Notes: generated by a model not told the origin, from the letters alone. 36,827 nucleotides of DNA from an uncultured Eubacteriaceae bacterium (GCA_947086655.1 CAMTZM010000024.1:1-36827); one strand, 5' to 3'. Shown: positions 1 to 8,279, numbered from the stretch's first letter. A program made the numbers and translations.

Positions 1-300
1 ATGAACTTTTTATACCTTCTTCTCAAAATGTCCTTGACAAGGGGTACAGTTTAATCTTTTTATACAAAAAATATTATACTAAATTTATTTTATTAAATTA
101 TTTGTAGTATAGAAGTTTTCGATTATCAAAAAATATTTTTGATTTATTATAAGTCTTAAATACCCCTAAAATTATAAAAGTAGATAAGGTTAAAATTATT
201 TTTACAAGATAAAGGGGAAAAGCATAGTCGTAACCCATACCTCTGACAAAATATAACTAAAAGAATTTTAATCCATCGAATTTGTTTATTTTTAGGTTAT

Positions 301-330
301 TTGACTTTATTACAATACCAAGTTTAAGAT
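301..330 (+). promoter_or_regulatory. Candidate sigma-A promoter of the hemerythrin-receiver gene
   Basis: TTGACT (301-306) and TAAGAT (325-330) are separated by 18 bp, about 37 bp before the start codon. The -35 matches consensus at 5 of 6 positions and the -10 at 4 of 6. The rest of bases 1-300 is AT-rich; I see no gene and no riboswitch I recognise there. Confidence 0.35.
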
Positions 331-366
331 AAGCTATTAATATTAACTATTTTGGGAGGATTTTAA

Positions 367-1719
367 ATGGATACTCAATTTGCATGGAAGGAAAACTTTA
401 AAATTGGAGTAGATATTATTGATTCTGAACATGAAAAGCTTTTTAAGATTATTAATAAGCTTTTTAAATTCAAAGAAAAAGGTATGGCCACTCATTGGGC
501 TTGTCAGGAAGGTATTAAATTTTTTAAAAAACATGCGTTTGAACATTTTATTGATGAAGAAAAATATATGGCTTCTATTAATTATGAATTGTTTGAACAT
601 CATAGACGTCTTCACAAGGGATTCCGTGAAATTACACTTCCGGCGTTGGAATTGGAATTAGAACAGAATAAATATTCAGCTGATTCAGTAGAACATTTTT
701 TTGGAGTTTGTGCTGGTTGGCTGATTGGGCATACAATGACGGAAGACCTTGCTATCGTAGGGAAGTGTTCAAAAAATAATGTTAATTTTTTATTTGGTGA
801 AGAGGTTGAAAATACAAAAAAAGCGGTTGTTCAAACTATATTTGATATGTTTCAGTTGGAGTCACATTTAATCAGCGATTCGTATAACGGAGAAAAGTTT
901 GGAAACGGTATATATTATCGCTTGATTTACAAAAATACAAAAAATGATAAGAAACAAGAAGTTATTTTGGTTTTTGAAGAAAAGCTGTTGATTAATACAG
1001 TCGGAAAAATTATGGGAATAAAAACAAATAAAGTAGATAATATGTTAATTCACGCCACAAGATATACAGCAAGACAATTTGTTGAACATATTAATGAACA
1101 ATTTTTAACAAAAGAAAATTATAAACTACATACAGAAAACCTTTTGTCTTATAATCAGTTTTATAAAATTTTTAAAAATGAAAATCCGCATATTAAATTG
1201 TTGCTTGATACAGGTGTTGGATATTTATCCTATTGCGTAATTGCGCCGCATATACTTAAAAGTAACATAGGAACTCCTATTGAACATGAAAACGCTATGA
1301 ATGAAGTCAAAAATTATTTAAAAAAGAAAGAATCTTTAAGTACAAAGAAAAAAATTCTTGTGGTAGATGATTCTAATACAGTATTACAATTTATGAAAGA
1401 ATTATTAAGCGAAAGTTATGATATTACATTGGCAAATTCCAGTATTTCCGCAATTCGAAATATTACTTTAAATCAACCTGATTTAATTATTTTAGACTAT
1501 GAAATGCCTGTTTGTGATGGAAAGCATATGCTTGAAATGATTCGTTCTGACGATATGTTTGCGAGTATTCCTGTTATTTTTTTTACAGGAAAAAGCGATT
1601 ACGAAAGTGTAAAAAAAGTAAAATCTTTAAAACCAGAGGGTTATTTGTTAAAAAATTTAAAGCCTGAGTATATTAAGAAAAGTATTGATGAATTTTTTGA
1701 TGATAAAAAGGCAAATTAA
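367..1719 (+). CDS. Bacteriohemerythrin / CheX-like / response-regulator receiver fusion protein
   Basis: This 450-residue soluble protein has three parts. Residues 1-130 are a bacteriohemerythrin with all seven expected di-iron ligands: H22, H60, E64 (in the EEKYM stretch), H79, H83, H122 and D127. Such domains bind O2 or sense oxygen or redox state. Residues about 155-300 resemble a CheX/CheC-type domain in overall pattern, but I cannot place the catalytic ExxN pair where the family has it, so phosphatase activity is doubtful. Residues about 328-450 are a receiver domain with acidic pair D334/D335, phosphoacceptor D377 (LDYEMP), a Thr in FFTG and a Lys in LLKN. There is no DNA-binding or enzymatic output, so it probably acts by protein contact. 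GGGAGGA lies just before the ATG. It stands alone, upstream of a MarR gene and a chemoreceptor. Hemerythrin and receiver calls are firm; the middle domain is inference. Confidence 0.88.
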   Translation: MDTQFAWKENFKIGVDIIDSEHEKLFKIINKLFKFKEKGMATHWACQEGIKFFKKHAFEHFIDEEKYMASINYELFEHHRRLHKGFREITLPALELELEQNKYSADSVEHFFGVCAGWLIGHTMTEDLAIVGKCSKNNVNFLFGEEVENTKKAVVQTIFDMFQLESHLISDSYNGEKFGNGIYYRLIYKNTKNDKKQEVILVFEEKLLINTVGKIMGIKTNKVDNMLIHATRYTARQFVEHINEQFLTKENYKLHTENLLSYNQFYKIFKNENPHIKLLLDTGVGYLSYCVIAPHILKSNIGTPIEHENAMNEVKNYLKKKESLSTKKKILVVDDSNTVLQFMKELLSESYDITLANSSISAIRNITLNQPDLIILDYEMPVCDGKHMLEMIRSDDMFASIPVIFFTGKSDYESVKKVKSLKPEGYLLKNLKPEYIKKSIDEFFDDKKAN

Positions 1720-1804
1720 TACTTATTCTTTTTTGTTGTTTTGTAATAAAATAAAGAAAAACTGTTTTAACTATGTTAAAATGATAAAAATATAATTAAA
1801 ATAA

Positions 1805-1873
1805 TCAAAAATTTTATCGTTGTAAAGGTTATAATTGAAATTCAGTTTGCTTTTGCAGCGATAAAATTTTTGA
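1805..1873. repeat. 15-bp perfect inverted repeat, long hairpin
   Basis: Bases 1805-1819 and 1859-1873 are exact reverse complements (arm TCAAAAATTTTATCG). The 39-nt loop contains a weaker inner stem (TGTAAAG with CTTTTGCA, one bulge). It lies 86 nt after the hemerythrin-receiver stop. There is no clean T-tract after it, so it is a weak terminator candidate, and could equally be an RNA element or a miniature repeat. The rest of 1874-2045 is AT-rich with no gene. Confidence 0.55.
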
Positions 1874-2045
1874 AATTAAAATATAAATATTTATATACAT
1901 ATATTAATAAATTTTAAATACATCTTTCATAAAATTCTAATTCACGCTAATAGCATTTTTTTTATTATTTTTTATAATTCCATTATATTATAATATTTTT
2001 TATTTAGAAAATCCCATTTATTATTAACACATTTGTACTAATATC

Positions 2046-2073
2046 TTGACATAAAATTTTAAAAAGATATAAT
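2046..2073 (+). promoter_or_regulatory. Consensus sigma-A promoter for the MarR gene
   Basis: TTGACA (2046-2051), a 16-bp spacer and TATAAT (2068-2073). Both hexamers are perfect. Transcription should start near 2080, giving a leader of about 80 nt. Confidence 0.8.
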
Positions 2074-2094
2074 AAAGAAAATACTGATTTGCAA

Positions 2095-2110
2095 ACTGTT
2101 TTAAAACCGT
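2095..2110. promoter_or_regulatory. Candidate MarR autoregulatory operator
   Basis: A 16-bp near-perfect palindrome (ACTGTTTTAAAACCGT, one mismatched pair) with a perfect 10-bp centre lies about 15 bp after the predicted transcription start. MarR proteins commonly bind palindromes of this size overlapping their own promoter. In such AT-rich DNA the match could be chance. Confidence 0.3.
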
Positions 2111-2159
2111 GTATTAGTGTTTTTTATAAAATATAAAAGTTAATTTATAGGTGGATTAT

Positions 2160-2600
2160 ATGGAATATGAAAAGTTTAATTTTATGAAAATTATTTCTCT
2201 TATTTATAGAAAAACTAATATGTACTTAAATAATGAAATTAGTGAATTAGGCATTACAAGTGGCATGGCTCCTTTTATTATGCTTACTTGTGTTCATGGA
2301 AAAATGATTCAAAATGATTTTTGCAAGTATCTTGATATGAATAAAGGAACAGTAGCAAGAGCGATTGCGAAACTTGAAGAAAATGGTTTTGTAGAAAGAA
2401 GGTGTAATAGTGTTGATGGACGCTTTATAGATGTATATCCTACAAAAAAAGCAAAAAGTATTTATCCTTTTTTAAAAAAAATAGGACAAAAGTGGACAAA
2501 TGAAATAACTTATAATATGACTGAAAGTGAAAAGGCGGAATTTAAAAGGCTTTTAGAAATTTGCGCTGAAAATTCAGGAAAATTTTTTAAGCGTTCATAG
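2160..2600 (+). CDS. MarR-family transcriptional regulator
   Basis: The 146-residue protein has the MarR winged-helix layout: an N-terminal dimerisation helix, an HTH around residues 50-80 (QNDFCKYLDMNKGTVARAI), then the wing (ERRCNSVDGR, with the usual D-x-R) and a C-terminal dimer helix. A longer reading frame opens at GTG 2151, but that codon lies inside the AGGTGG ribosome binding site (2149-2154), so ATG 2160 is chosen, 5 nt after it. MarR proteins are usually repressors released by small phenolic or oxidising ligands; the ligand here is unknown. It has a strong private promoter and a possible operator. Targets could include the chemoreceptor/lipoprotein operon downstream, but that is only positional inference. 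Confidence 0.9.
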   Translation: MEYEKFNFMKIISLIYRKTNMYLNNEISELGITSGMAPFIMLTCVHGKMIQNDFCKYLDMNKGTVARAIAKLEENGFVERRCNSVDGRFIDVYPTKKAKSIYPFLKKIGQKWTNEITYNMTESEKAEFKRLLEICAENSGKFFKRS

Positions 2601-2696
2601 GCAGGATATAAAAATTTCAAAATATTTTTTGATATGCCATAGAAAATATATACAAATTACTATGAATAATTTAACATATGTGATAAACTAATTAGT

Positions 2697-2810
2697 AACC
2701 GACGAGCTAAAACAATTTGTCTTTATATTAAGTTAGAGTTTTCTTTCCTAATGAATATAAGAGTAAGTAATCCCTTTAAAATAGTGGTGGACTTCCTCTG
2801 TCGGTTAAAT
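2697..2810 (+). repeat. Structured intergenic repeat, copy A
   Basis: Ends in a 7-bp inverted repeat, AACCGAC (2697-2703) with GTCGGTT (2800-2806). The right part aligns with the copy near 33.3 kb: CTAATGAA, GAGTAAG, TCCC-TTTAA, a G-rich stretch, then CTCTGTCGGTTAAAT. AGAG (2760-2763) can pair with CTCT near 2796. It lies between the MarR stop and the chemoreceptor start and is followed by a 12-bp palindrome (2814-2825) and a T-run, which could end the MarR transcript. Confidence 0.6.
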
Positions 2811-2863
2811 AGCAAAACATGTTTTTTTATAAAATTATATGTTTCTTTAAGGGGTGTTAAAAA

Positions 2864-4828
2864 ATGAAAAGGTTTAATAATTTAAAACAGAAAATAATTT
2901 TTTATGTTATGTCTGTATCTATTCTTGTTTCAATTATTATTACGGCTATTATGTCAGTTGCAAGTATCCGTTCTACAAACGCAATACTTTTGGATAATAC
3001 GCAGATTACTGCAAGAATTGCAGCTCAAAGCATAAGTTCTAATCTGCATCTTCTTACAGAACGAATGTATAATTTATCAAGCGAGCAGATTTTTTTAGAT
3101 AATTCTATAAGTATTTCAGAAAAACAAGCACGTATAGATGATATTGAACTTCTTATTGAGTTTGTGTGGCTTTCGGCTTACGATACATCAGGAAATAAAA
3201 TATATGGGGACGATATAGCTCCTTCAAGTATATCAGATACAAAATATTATTCTTATTTAACCCAAACAGGAAATATTGTTATAGGCGAACCTTATTATGA
3301 AAACAATATTTTACAACTTTGCGTAGGCACTCCTTTAAAAAATGGAGATGAATTAAAGGGCTATCTTGTTGGAAGTTATAAATACGATATTTTAAACGAT
3401 GTATTAAGTATGCTTATTTTAGGAAATACAGGAAGTGCATGTATTTTAAGTGAAGATGGTACAATTATAGGAGATAGGAATTTTCAAAATATAATTGATA
3501 AGAAAAATATTTATAATTTGTATTCATCTAATGAAAATAAAAAAATATATGATAAAATTTTGTCATTTCAAACAGGTTCGGCAATAGTTGATTTTGATGG
3601 CATAAATAATTATGTAGGATATGCTCCTATACCAGGAACAAATTGGGCTTTAATGATTAATGCGCCTGAAATTGAATTTATGGGAAGTGTATTTTTATCT
3701 ATTTTAGTTTCTATTATATTATCGGTAGTGTTATTAATTATTTCTGCCTCTATTATAGTTCCTATGTCAAAGAGGATCTCAAATTCTCTTTCATTATCTA
3801 CAAAGCGTTTACAGGAACTTGCTAATGGAAATTTAACAACGGAAGTTATTTTATCTGACAGTATTAATGAATCAGCTATATTGACTTCGGCTTTATCAAA
3901 AACTATTACAAGTTTAAATAGTTATATACATAATATTCAAAGTTGTCTTGGAGCATTATCAGAGGGAGATTATACAATAGATATACCAAATAGTTTTCAC
4001 GGTGATTTTTCTTCAATAAGGGATGCTTTAAAAAATATTACAGACTCTCTTAATAAAACAATGATGCAGATGTATAGTTCGTCTGTTGAGGTAAATAAAA
4101 ATTCTATTGAGGTATCAGATTACGCTAAAAAACTTTATAGCAGTTCCTCAACTCAAACAAATCTTATTGACCAGTTAGAAGACAGTATGCTTTCTATTAT
4201 ATCTTCTATTGATAAAAATAAAGACAATATTGTACAAATAGAAGAATGTTCGCAAAATGCAAATGATAAAACAAATTTAGGAAGCAGCAGTATATCAAGT
4301 ATGCTTGATAATATGAATCAAGTTAATTTTGCTGTAAATGAGATTTCTAAGATAAGCAAAATGATTAAAGATATTTCAAGCCAGACAAATCTTTTGGCGC
4401 TTAATGCGTCTATTGAGGCTGTAAAAGCCGGTGAAGCCGGACAAGGATTTGCTGTTGTAGCTCTTGAAATAGGCAATTTGTCGAAACAAACAGATGATGC
4501 TTTAACACAGACAAGCGATATTATTGAAAATTCAGCCAAAACGATTGAGAAAGGTCTGAAAACAGCTAATCAAGCGGCTGAGGCGTTTAATGAAATACAA
4601 AAGGTTACTAAAAAGTATCAAGAAGTTTCAATGAAACTTGCCGATACCGTTAAAGAGCAGACAAAGGCTGTGGATTATGTGAATAGCCAGCTTATAACTC
4701 TTAAAGGCATTGCAGAAGAAAATCGTACACTTGCAGAGGAGGCTGATAAAACGGCAGCCGGTTCATTAAATCAGTCAAATAATTTAAGAGATTATGTATC
4801 TCAGGTGAAAATAAAGCAATCTGTATAG
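2864..4828 (+). CDS. Methyl-accepting chemotaxis protein, Cache type
   Basis: A 654-residue transmembrane chemoreceptor. Segment order: a membrane helix at about 11-33, an extracytoplasmic Cache-like domain at about 35-270 (features such as [15 protein letters not shown] and GEPYYENN), a second membrane helix at about 275-300, HAMP to about 350, and the cytoplasmic coiled-coil signalling domain with its hairpin tip near residues 500-540 ([29 protein letters not shown]). The tip departs from consensus: [10 protein letters not shown] instead of ARAGEAGRGF, and EIGNLS instead of EVRKLA. There is no C-terminal CheR-tether pentapeptide. It signals to CheA/CheW in the family's normal role. AAGGGG lies before ATG. 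It is followed 11 nt later by an FMN-binding lipoprotein, so the two are probably one operon and the lipoprotein may feed a redox signal to the sensor domain (inference). Confidence 0.92.
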   Translation: MKRFNNLKQKIIFYVMSVSILVSIIITAIMSVASIRSTNAILLDNTQITARIAAQSISSNLHLLTERMYNLSSEQIFLDNSISISEKQARIDDIELLIEFVWLSAYDTSGNKIYGDDIAPSSISDTKYYSYLTQTGNIVIGEPYYENNILQLCVGTPLKNGDELKGYLVGSYKYDILNDVLSMLILGNTGSACILSEDGTIIGDRNFQNIIDKKNIYNLYSSNENKKIYDKILSFQTGSAIVDFDGINNYVGYAPIPGTNWALMINAPEIEFMGSVFLSILVSIILSVVLLIISASIIVPMSKRISNSLSLSTKRLQELANGNLTTEVILSDSINESAILTSALSKTITSLNSYIHNIQSCLGALSEGDYTIDIPNSFHGDFSSIRDALKNITDSLNKTMMQMYSSSVEVNKNSIEVSDYAKKLYSSSSTQTNLIDQLEDSMLSIISSIDKNKDNIVQIEECSQNANDKTNLGSSSISSMLDNMNQVNFAVNEISKISKMIKDISSQTNLLALNASIEAVKAGEAGQGFAVVALEIGNLSKQTDDALTQTSDIIENSAKTIEKGLKTANQAAEAFNEIQKVTKKYQEVSMKLADTVKEQTKAVDYVNSQLITLKGIAEENRTLAEEADKTAAGSLNQSNNLRDYVSQVKIKQSV

Positions 4829-4839
4829 GAGGGGTTTTT

Positions 4840-5265
4840 GTGAAAAAAATTATATGTTTTGCGATTTTTATTTCTGTTATTCTTATAAGCGGATGTAGTT
4901 CTGATAAAAAGATGAAAGATGGATTTTATACAGCAGAGATGTCAGAGTATTCTTATGGATGGAGAGAATATTTGTGTATAATGGTTAAAAATGACGCTAT
5001 TGTTTATGCGGAATTTAATGCTAAAGACCCAAGCGGTTATATTAAAGCATGGGATAATTTATATATGAAAAGAATGCTTCCGGCTGATGGCACATATCCT
5101 AATGAATATACAAGAAATTATACTGCTCAGCTTATAAAAATGCAAAGTAATAATATAGATGCGCTTACTGGGGCTACAAATTCAGGAGAAAATTTTAAGA
5201 AATTGTCTTTAGCTGTTATTGAACAGGCAAAGAAAGGAGATACAAATGTTATTGTTGTTGAATAA
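4840..5265 (+). CDS. FMN-binding (flavinylated) lipoprotein
   Basis: A 141-residue secreted lipoprotein. The signal peptide ends in lipobox LISGC with lipidated C19. The C-terminal half carries DALTGATNS (residues 107-115), which matches the ApbE flavin-transfer motif DxxTGAT; T113 is the expected FMN-linked residue. The family is the small FMN_bind type, in which the flavin passes electrons outside the membrane. GTG 4840 is chosen as start: TAGGAGGGG overlaps the stop of the upstream receptor and MKKIICF gives a normal signal peptide. It is the last gene before a strong terminator. No ApbE transferase or electron-donating membrane partner is in the window. The substrate is unknown; coupling to the chemoreceptor is inferred from position. 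Confidence 0.8.
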   Translation: MKKIICFAIFISVILISGCSSDKKMKDGFYTAEMSEYSYGWREYLCIMVKNDAIVYAEFNAKDPSGYIKAWDNLYMKRMLPADGTYPNEYTRNYTAQLIKMQSNNIDALTGATNSGENFKKLSLAVIEQAKKGDTNVIVVE

Positions 5266-5310
5266 TAGTGTATCGGCTTTTTGACACGCTTATTGAAAAT
5301 AAGTAATTTA

Positions 5311-5337
5311 TCTCAAACGGGCTTTGCCCGTTTGAGA
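5311..5337. terminator. Convergent bidirectional terminator
   Basis: A perfect 12-bp stem (TCTCAAACGGGC / GCCCGTTTGAGA) with a TTT loop lies between the converging lipoprotein and helicase genes. The U-tracts are modest on both strands. Confidence 0.8.
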
Positions 5338-5371
5338 CTTAAAAATTATAACATACTTTTTTATATTTATA

Positions 5372-6946
5372 TTATTTATTTTTAGCACGTTCTATATTTA
5401 TTTTAACATTTTTTATTTTTTTGCCTTTCATACCTTTTAAAATATCTTTTACATATTTTTTAGGGGCGTCAACAAAAGTAAAATCATCAAATATATCAAT
5501 TTCACCAAGAGCTTTTCCGGGTATTCCCGATTCTCCGGCAATAGCTCCAACTATATCTTTAGCACGTATTCTTTTATTTTTTCCGGCGTTTATGAAAAGA
5601 CGTACCATTTTTTCAGTATTGCTGAAATCATCTTCAAATTCTACATCCTCGCTGCTTTCATCATATAAATTCATTTTTAAAAGTGCAGCAGCAATATCAA
5701 TTGAGGATATATCATCATCCATCATTCTTTCAACAAGATTAATATATTTTGTAAGATGGTTTTCTTCTATTACATTTTTTATTTTATCAAGGAAATTATT
5801 GGTTTTTGCTTCTTCTATATCTGTTAATGATGGAAGTTTTCCAAGACGAATTTTAGCTTTTGTATATTTCATTATATCTTTTAATTTATATATTTCGCGT
5901 CCAACTACAAAACTAAAAGCTTTTCCGGTTTTTCCGGCACGTCCGGTACGTCCTATACGGTGTACATAATATTCTTCATCTTGAGGAAGGTCGTAATTTA
6001 TTACTATGTCAACATCATCAACGTCAATTCCACGAGCTGCTACGTCTGTGGCAACAAGTATTTCAATTGTACGGTTTCTGAACTTTTTCATTACAGTGTC
6101 ACGCTGTATTTGTTTTAAATCTCCGTGAAGCCCTTCAGCAAAATAACCCCGTCCCTGTAAATGTTCAACAAGTTCGTCAACACGCTTTTTTGTATTACAG
6201 AAAATAATAGTAAGTTCAGGATTATTTATATCTATTATTCTTGATGCAGCCTCAAGTTTGGTTTTTTCTTTTATTTCATAATATACTTGTTCAATATTAG
6301 GTACTGTAAGTTCTTTTCTGGCTACTTGTATATGTTTAGGATTATTTTGAAATTCATTTGTAAGCTCAATTATTTCTTTTGGCATTGTTGCCGAAAATAA
6401 TACCGTTTGACGGTCATATGGCATTTTTGAAAGTATTGTTTCTATGTCTTCACGAAAACCCATATCAAGCATTTCATCGGCCTCATCAAGTACAACAAGT
6501 CTTACAGTTTCCATTTTGAGAGTACGGCGATTCATATGATCCATTATTCTTCCCGGTGTTCCAACAATAATCTGAACTCCCTTTTTTAGAGCAGTAATTT
6601 GTCTGTCAATAGGCTGTCCGCCGTATATAGGCAAAACTTTTATATTGTCCATATATTTTGATAGCTTTCTAAATTCTTCGCATATTTGTATTGCAAGTTC
6701 TCTTGTTGGAGAAAGTATTACTGCCTGAAGTTTTTTATTTTCGGGGTCAATCATTTCAAGACATGGAATGCCAAATGCAGCAGTTTTTCCGGTTCCAGTC
6801 TGAGACTGTCCTATTATATCATGTCCGCTCATAACTTGATTTATTGCCTGCGATTGTATAGGGGTAGCTTCTTCAAAGCCCATATCTTTTACAGCCCTTA
6901 CTATTTCTGGAGATAGATTCATTTCTTCAAAATTTAAAGTTGTCAT
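5372..6946 (-). CDS. deaD: DEAD-box ATP-dependent RNA helicase with DbpA-type RNA-binding domain
   Basis: A 524-residue helicase that unwinds RNA during ribosome assembly, mRNA decay or cold adaptation. Motifs in order: Q-motif (FEEMNLS... TPIQ), Walker A SQTGTGKT, PTRELA, GTPGR, DEAD in LDEADEML, SAT, then the second RecA domain with HGDL, VATDVAARGID and HRIGRTGR. The C-terminal 75 residues (KMVRLFINAGKN... onwards) fit the DbpA RNA-binding domain, seen in DbpA, which binds 23S rRNA, and in DeaD/CsdA. The start has AAAGGA 8 nt upstream on the - strand. The long leader (6947-7345, shared with uppP) holds a structured repeat; long regulated leaders are common for cold-inducible DEAD-box genes, though no regulation is shown here. 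The choice between deaD, csdA and dbpA as name is uncertain. Confidence 0.95.
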   Translation of the reverse strand: MTTLNFEEMNLSPEIVRAVKDMGFEEATPIQSQAINQVMSGHDIIGQSQTGTGKTAAFGIPCLEMIDPENKKLQAVILSPTRELAIQICEEFRKLSKYMDNIKVLPIYGGQPIDRQITALKKGVQIIVGTPGRIMDHMNRRTLKMETVRLVVLDEADEMLDMGFREDIETILSKMPYDRQTVLFSATMPKEIIELTNEFQNNPKHIQVARKELTVPNIEQVYYEIKEKTKLEAASRIIDINNPELTIIFCNTKKRVDELVEHLQGRGYFAEGLHGDLKQIQRDTVMKKFRNRTIEILVATDVAARGIDVDDVDIVINYDLPQDEEYYVHRIGRTGRAGKTGKAFSFVVGREIYKLKDIMKYTKAKIRLGKLPSLTDIEEAKTNNFLDKIKNVIEENHLTKYINLVERMMDDDISSIDIAAALLKMNLYDESSEDVEFEDDFSNTEKMVRLFINAGKNKRIRAKDIVGAIAGESGIPGKALGEIDIFDDFTFVDAPKKYVKDILKGMKGKKIKNVKINIERAKNK

Positions 6947-6960
6947 TAAATATTTCCTTT

Positions 6961-7056
6961 CTTAACTTAAATTAAAGTTTCTTTAGATGATATTTGAAAC
7001 ATTTGCAGTAAATGGGAGTTTAAAATCTCAATTACTCTGTCGGTTAAAATATCATC
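6961..7056 (+). repeat. Structured intergenic repeat, copy B (degenerate)
   Basis: Contains the shared core CTCTGTCGGTTAAAA (7036-7050) and the GTTTC/GAAAC stem (6977-6981 with 6996-7000) that matches the second stem of the 33.3-kb copy. The left outer arm has decayed. An alternative perfect 10-bp inverted repeat exists, GATGATATTT (6986-6995) with AAATATCATC (7047-7056). It sits between the divergent deaD and uppP genes, within the deaD leader. Confidence 0.5.
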
Positions 7057-7156
7057 CAATTCTTTTATTTTGCAATATATTAAATATAGCAAGTTAGAGA
7101 AGAAATTGCAAATAATTTTTAAAAAATAATTCCAGCGGCAAAAATATTAAAAAAAA

Positions 7157-7185
7157 TTGCATGTTTTGTATATTTGGATTATAAT
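7157..7185 (+). promoter_or_regulatory. Candidate uppP promoter
   Basis: TTGCAT (7157-7162), a 17-bp spacer and TATAAT (7180-7185). The leader would be about 150 nt, AT-rich, with no other recognisable element. Confidence 0.55.
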
Positions 7186-7345
7186 ATATTTTTAAGATTG
7201 TATATACGTATATTATTAGGATGTGTTTTATATAATTACATGATATTTTATTAAAAATTTATTTGGTTATACAAAAGTTTTAAATGGAAATTTATGTATA
7301 TTCTTTATTTAGTATGTAAATAATTAATATTTAGGAGTGATTTTT

Positions 7346-8146
7346 TTGACTATTTTTAAAGCTGTTATTTTAGGAATTTTACAGGGGCTTGCTGAGTTTT
7401 TGCCTATAAGCAGTTCTGGGCATCTTGTTTTGTTTCAAAAGATACTTGGAATTGAAGAACCGGGAATGACTTTTGATATATTATTACATATCGGTACATT
7501 AATTCCTGTTTTTATTGTTTTTTGGAAAGATATATGGAGTATTATTAAAAATCCTTTTCAAAAAATGACTTTGTTTATTATAATAGGTACTATTCCTACG
7601 GTAATTGTAGCTCTTTTGTTTAACGATTTAATTGAAAGTCTTTTTGATGGAAGTAACGCATTATATCTTGCTTTAGCGTTTTTCTTTACTGGTATTGTGC
7701 TTTTATATGCAAATCAGACTGAATCAGGAAAAAAGGATGAAAAAACAATGAATATTGCTGATTCGCTTGTTGTTGGCTGTATGCAGGCAATAGCTATACT
7801 TCCGGGGGTTTCACGTTCAGGAAGTACGATTTCTGGAGCATTATTTAGATGTGTTAATAGGGAAACAGCCGCTAAATATGCTTTTCTTCTATCAATACCA
7901 GCTATTTTGGGAGCAGCTGTACTAAAGTTAAAGGACTTTTTTACAGGCGGAGGAGAAGTTATTACAAGTCAAACAGCAATTTCATATACAGCCGGTTTTA
8001 TTGCTTCTGCCATATTTGGATATATAGCAATTAGATTTATGCTTAAAATTATTAGTGAGTGTAAATTAAAATATTTTTCTTATTATGTTTTTGTTTTGGG
8101 AGCTTTAATACTTTTAGATAAATATGTATTTAATTTGTTTTTTTAA
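7346..8146 (+). CDS. uppP: Undecaprenyl-diphosphatase UppP (BacA family)
   Basis: This polytopic membrane enzyme of 266 residues removes a phosphate from undecaprenyl diphosphate, recycling the lipid carrier for peptidoglycan and other wall polymers; the family gives bacitracin resistance when overproduced. The two signature regions are intact: QGLAE (Q13-E17) followed by FLPISSSGHL, and PGVSRSGS (R157). Length equals the family norm. The frame is open from GTG 7337, but that codon overlaps the AGGAG ribosome binding site (7333-7337); TTG 7346, 8 nt downstream, gives the usual MTIFKAVILGIL N-terminus and is chosen. Monocistronic, with its own candidate promoter. Confidence 0.95.
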   Translation: MTIFKAVILGILQGLAEFLPISSSGHLVLFQKILGIEEPGMTFDILLHIGTLIPVFIVFWKDIWSIIKNPFQKMTLFIIIGTIPTVIVALLFNDLIESLFDGSNALYLALAFFFTGIVLLYANQTESGKKDEKTMNIADSLVVGCMQAIAILPGVSRSGSTISGALFRCVNRETAAKYAFLLSIPAILGAAVLKLKDFFTGGGEVITSQTAISYTAGFIASAIFGYIAIRFMLKIISECKLKYFSYYVFVLGALILLDKYVFNLFF

Positions 8147-8152
8147 CTGATA

Positions 8153-8195
8153 GGTTATTTTTTTTATGTTTTGTATAACCAAATAATTTTTTTTT
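8153..8195 (+). terminator. Possible weak uppP terminator
   Basis: GGTTAT (8153-8158) pairs with ATAACC (8175-8180), followed shortly by a T9 run (8187-8195). Only 6 bp with a 16-nt loop, so weak. Confidence 0.35.
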
Positions 8196-8249
8196 ATTAA
8201 AAATTATAGTTTAAATATAATTTGAGATTTTATGACAGGCATGAGTTTA

Positions 8250-8279
8250 TTGACATTTTTAATAATTTTGAGTTATATT
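8250..8279 (+). promoter_or_regulatory. Candidate promoter of the VTC/DUF4956 operon
   Basis: A perfect TTGACA (8250-8255) is followed after 18 bp by TATATT (8274-8279, 5 of 6). The leader would be about 170 nt and AT-rich. The remaining 8147-8453 gap shows no gene. Confidence 0.5.

Noticed and set aside
1..54. Short open frame at the window start ending in TAA
   Set aside because: Only 17 codons, no homology I recognise, no way to tell a gene end from chance.
180..300. Possible riboswitch before the hemerythrin-receiver gene
   Set aside because: Looked for c-di-GMP, cobalamin and T-box signatures; none is present.
5421..5969. 182-codon open frame antisense to the helicase
   Set aside because: Reverse-strand shadow of the DEAD-box C-terminal coding region; no ribosome site or recognisable domain.
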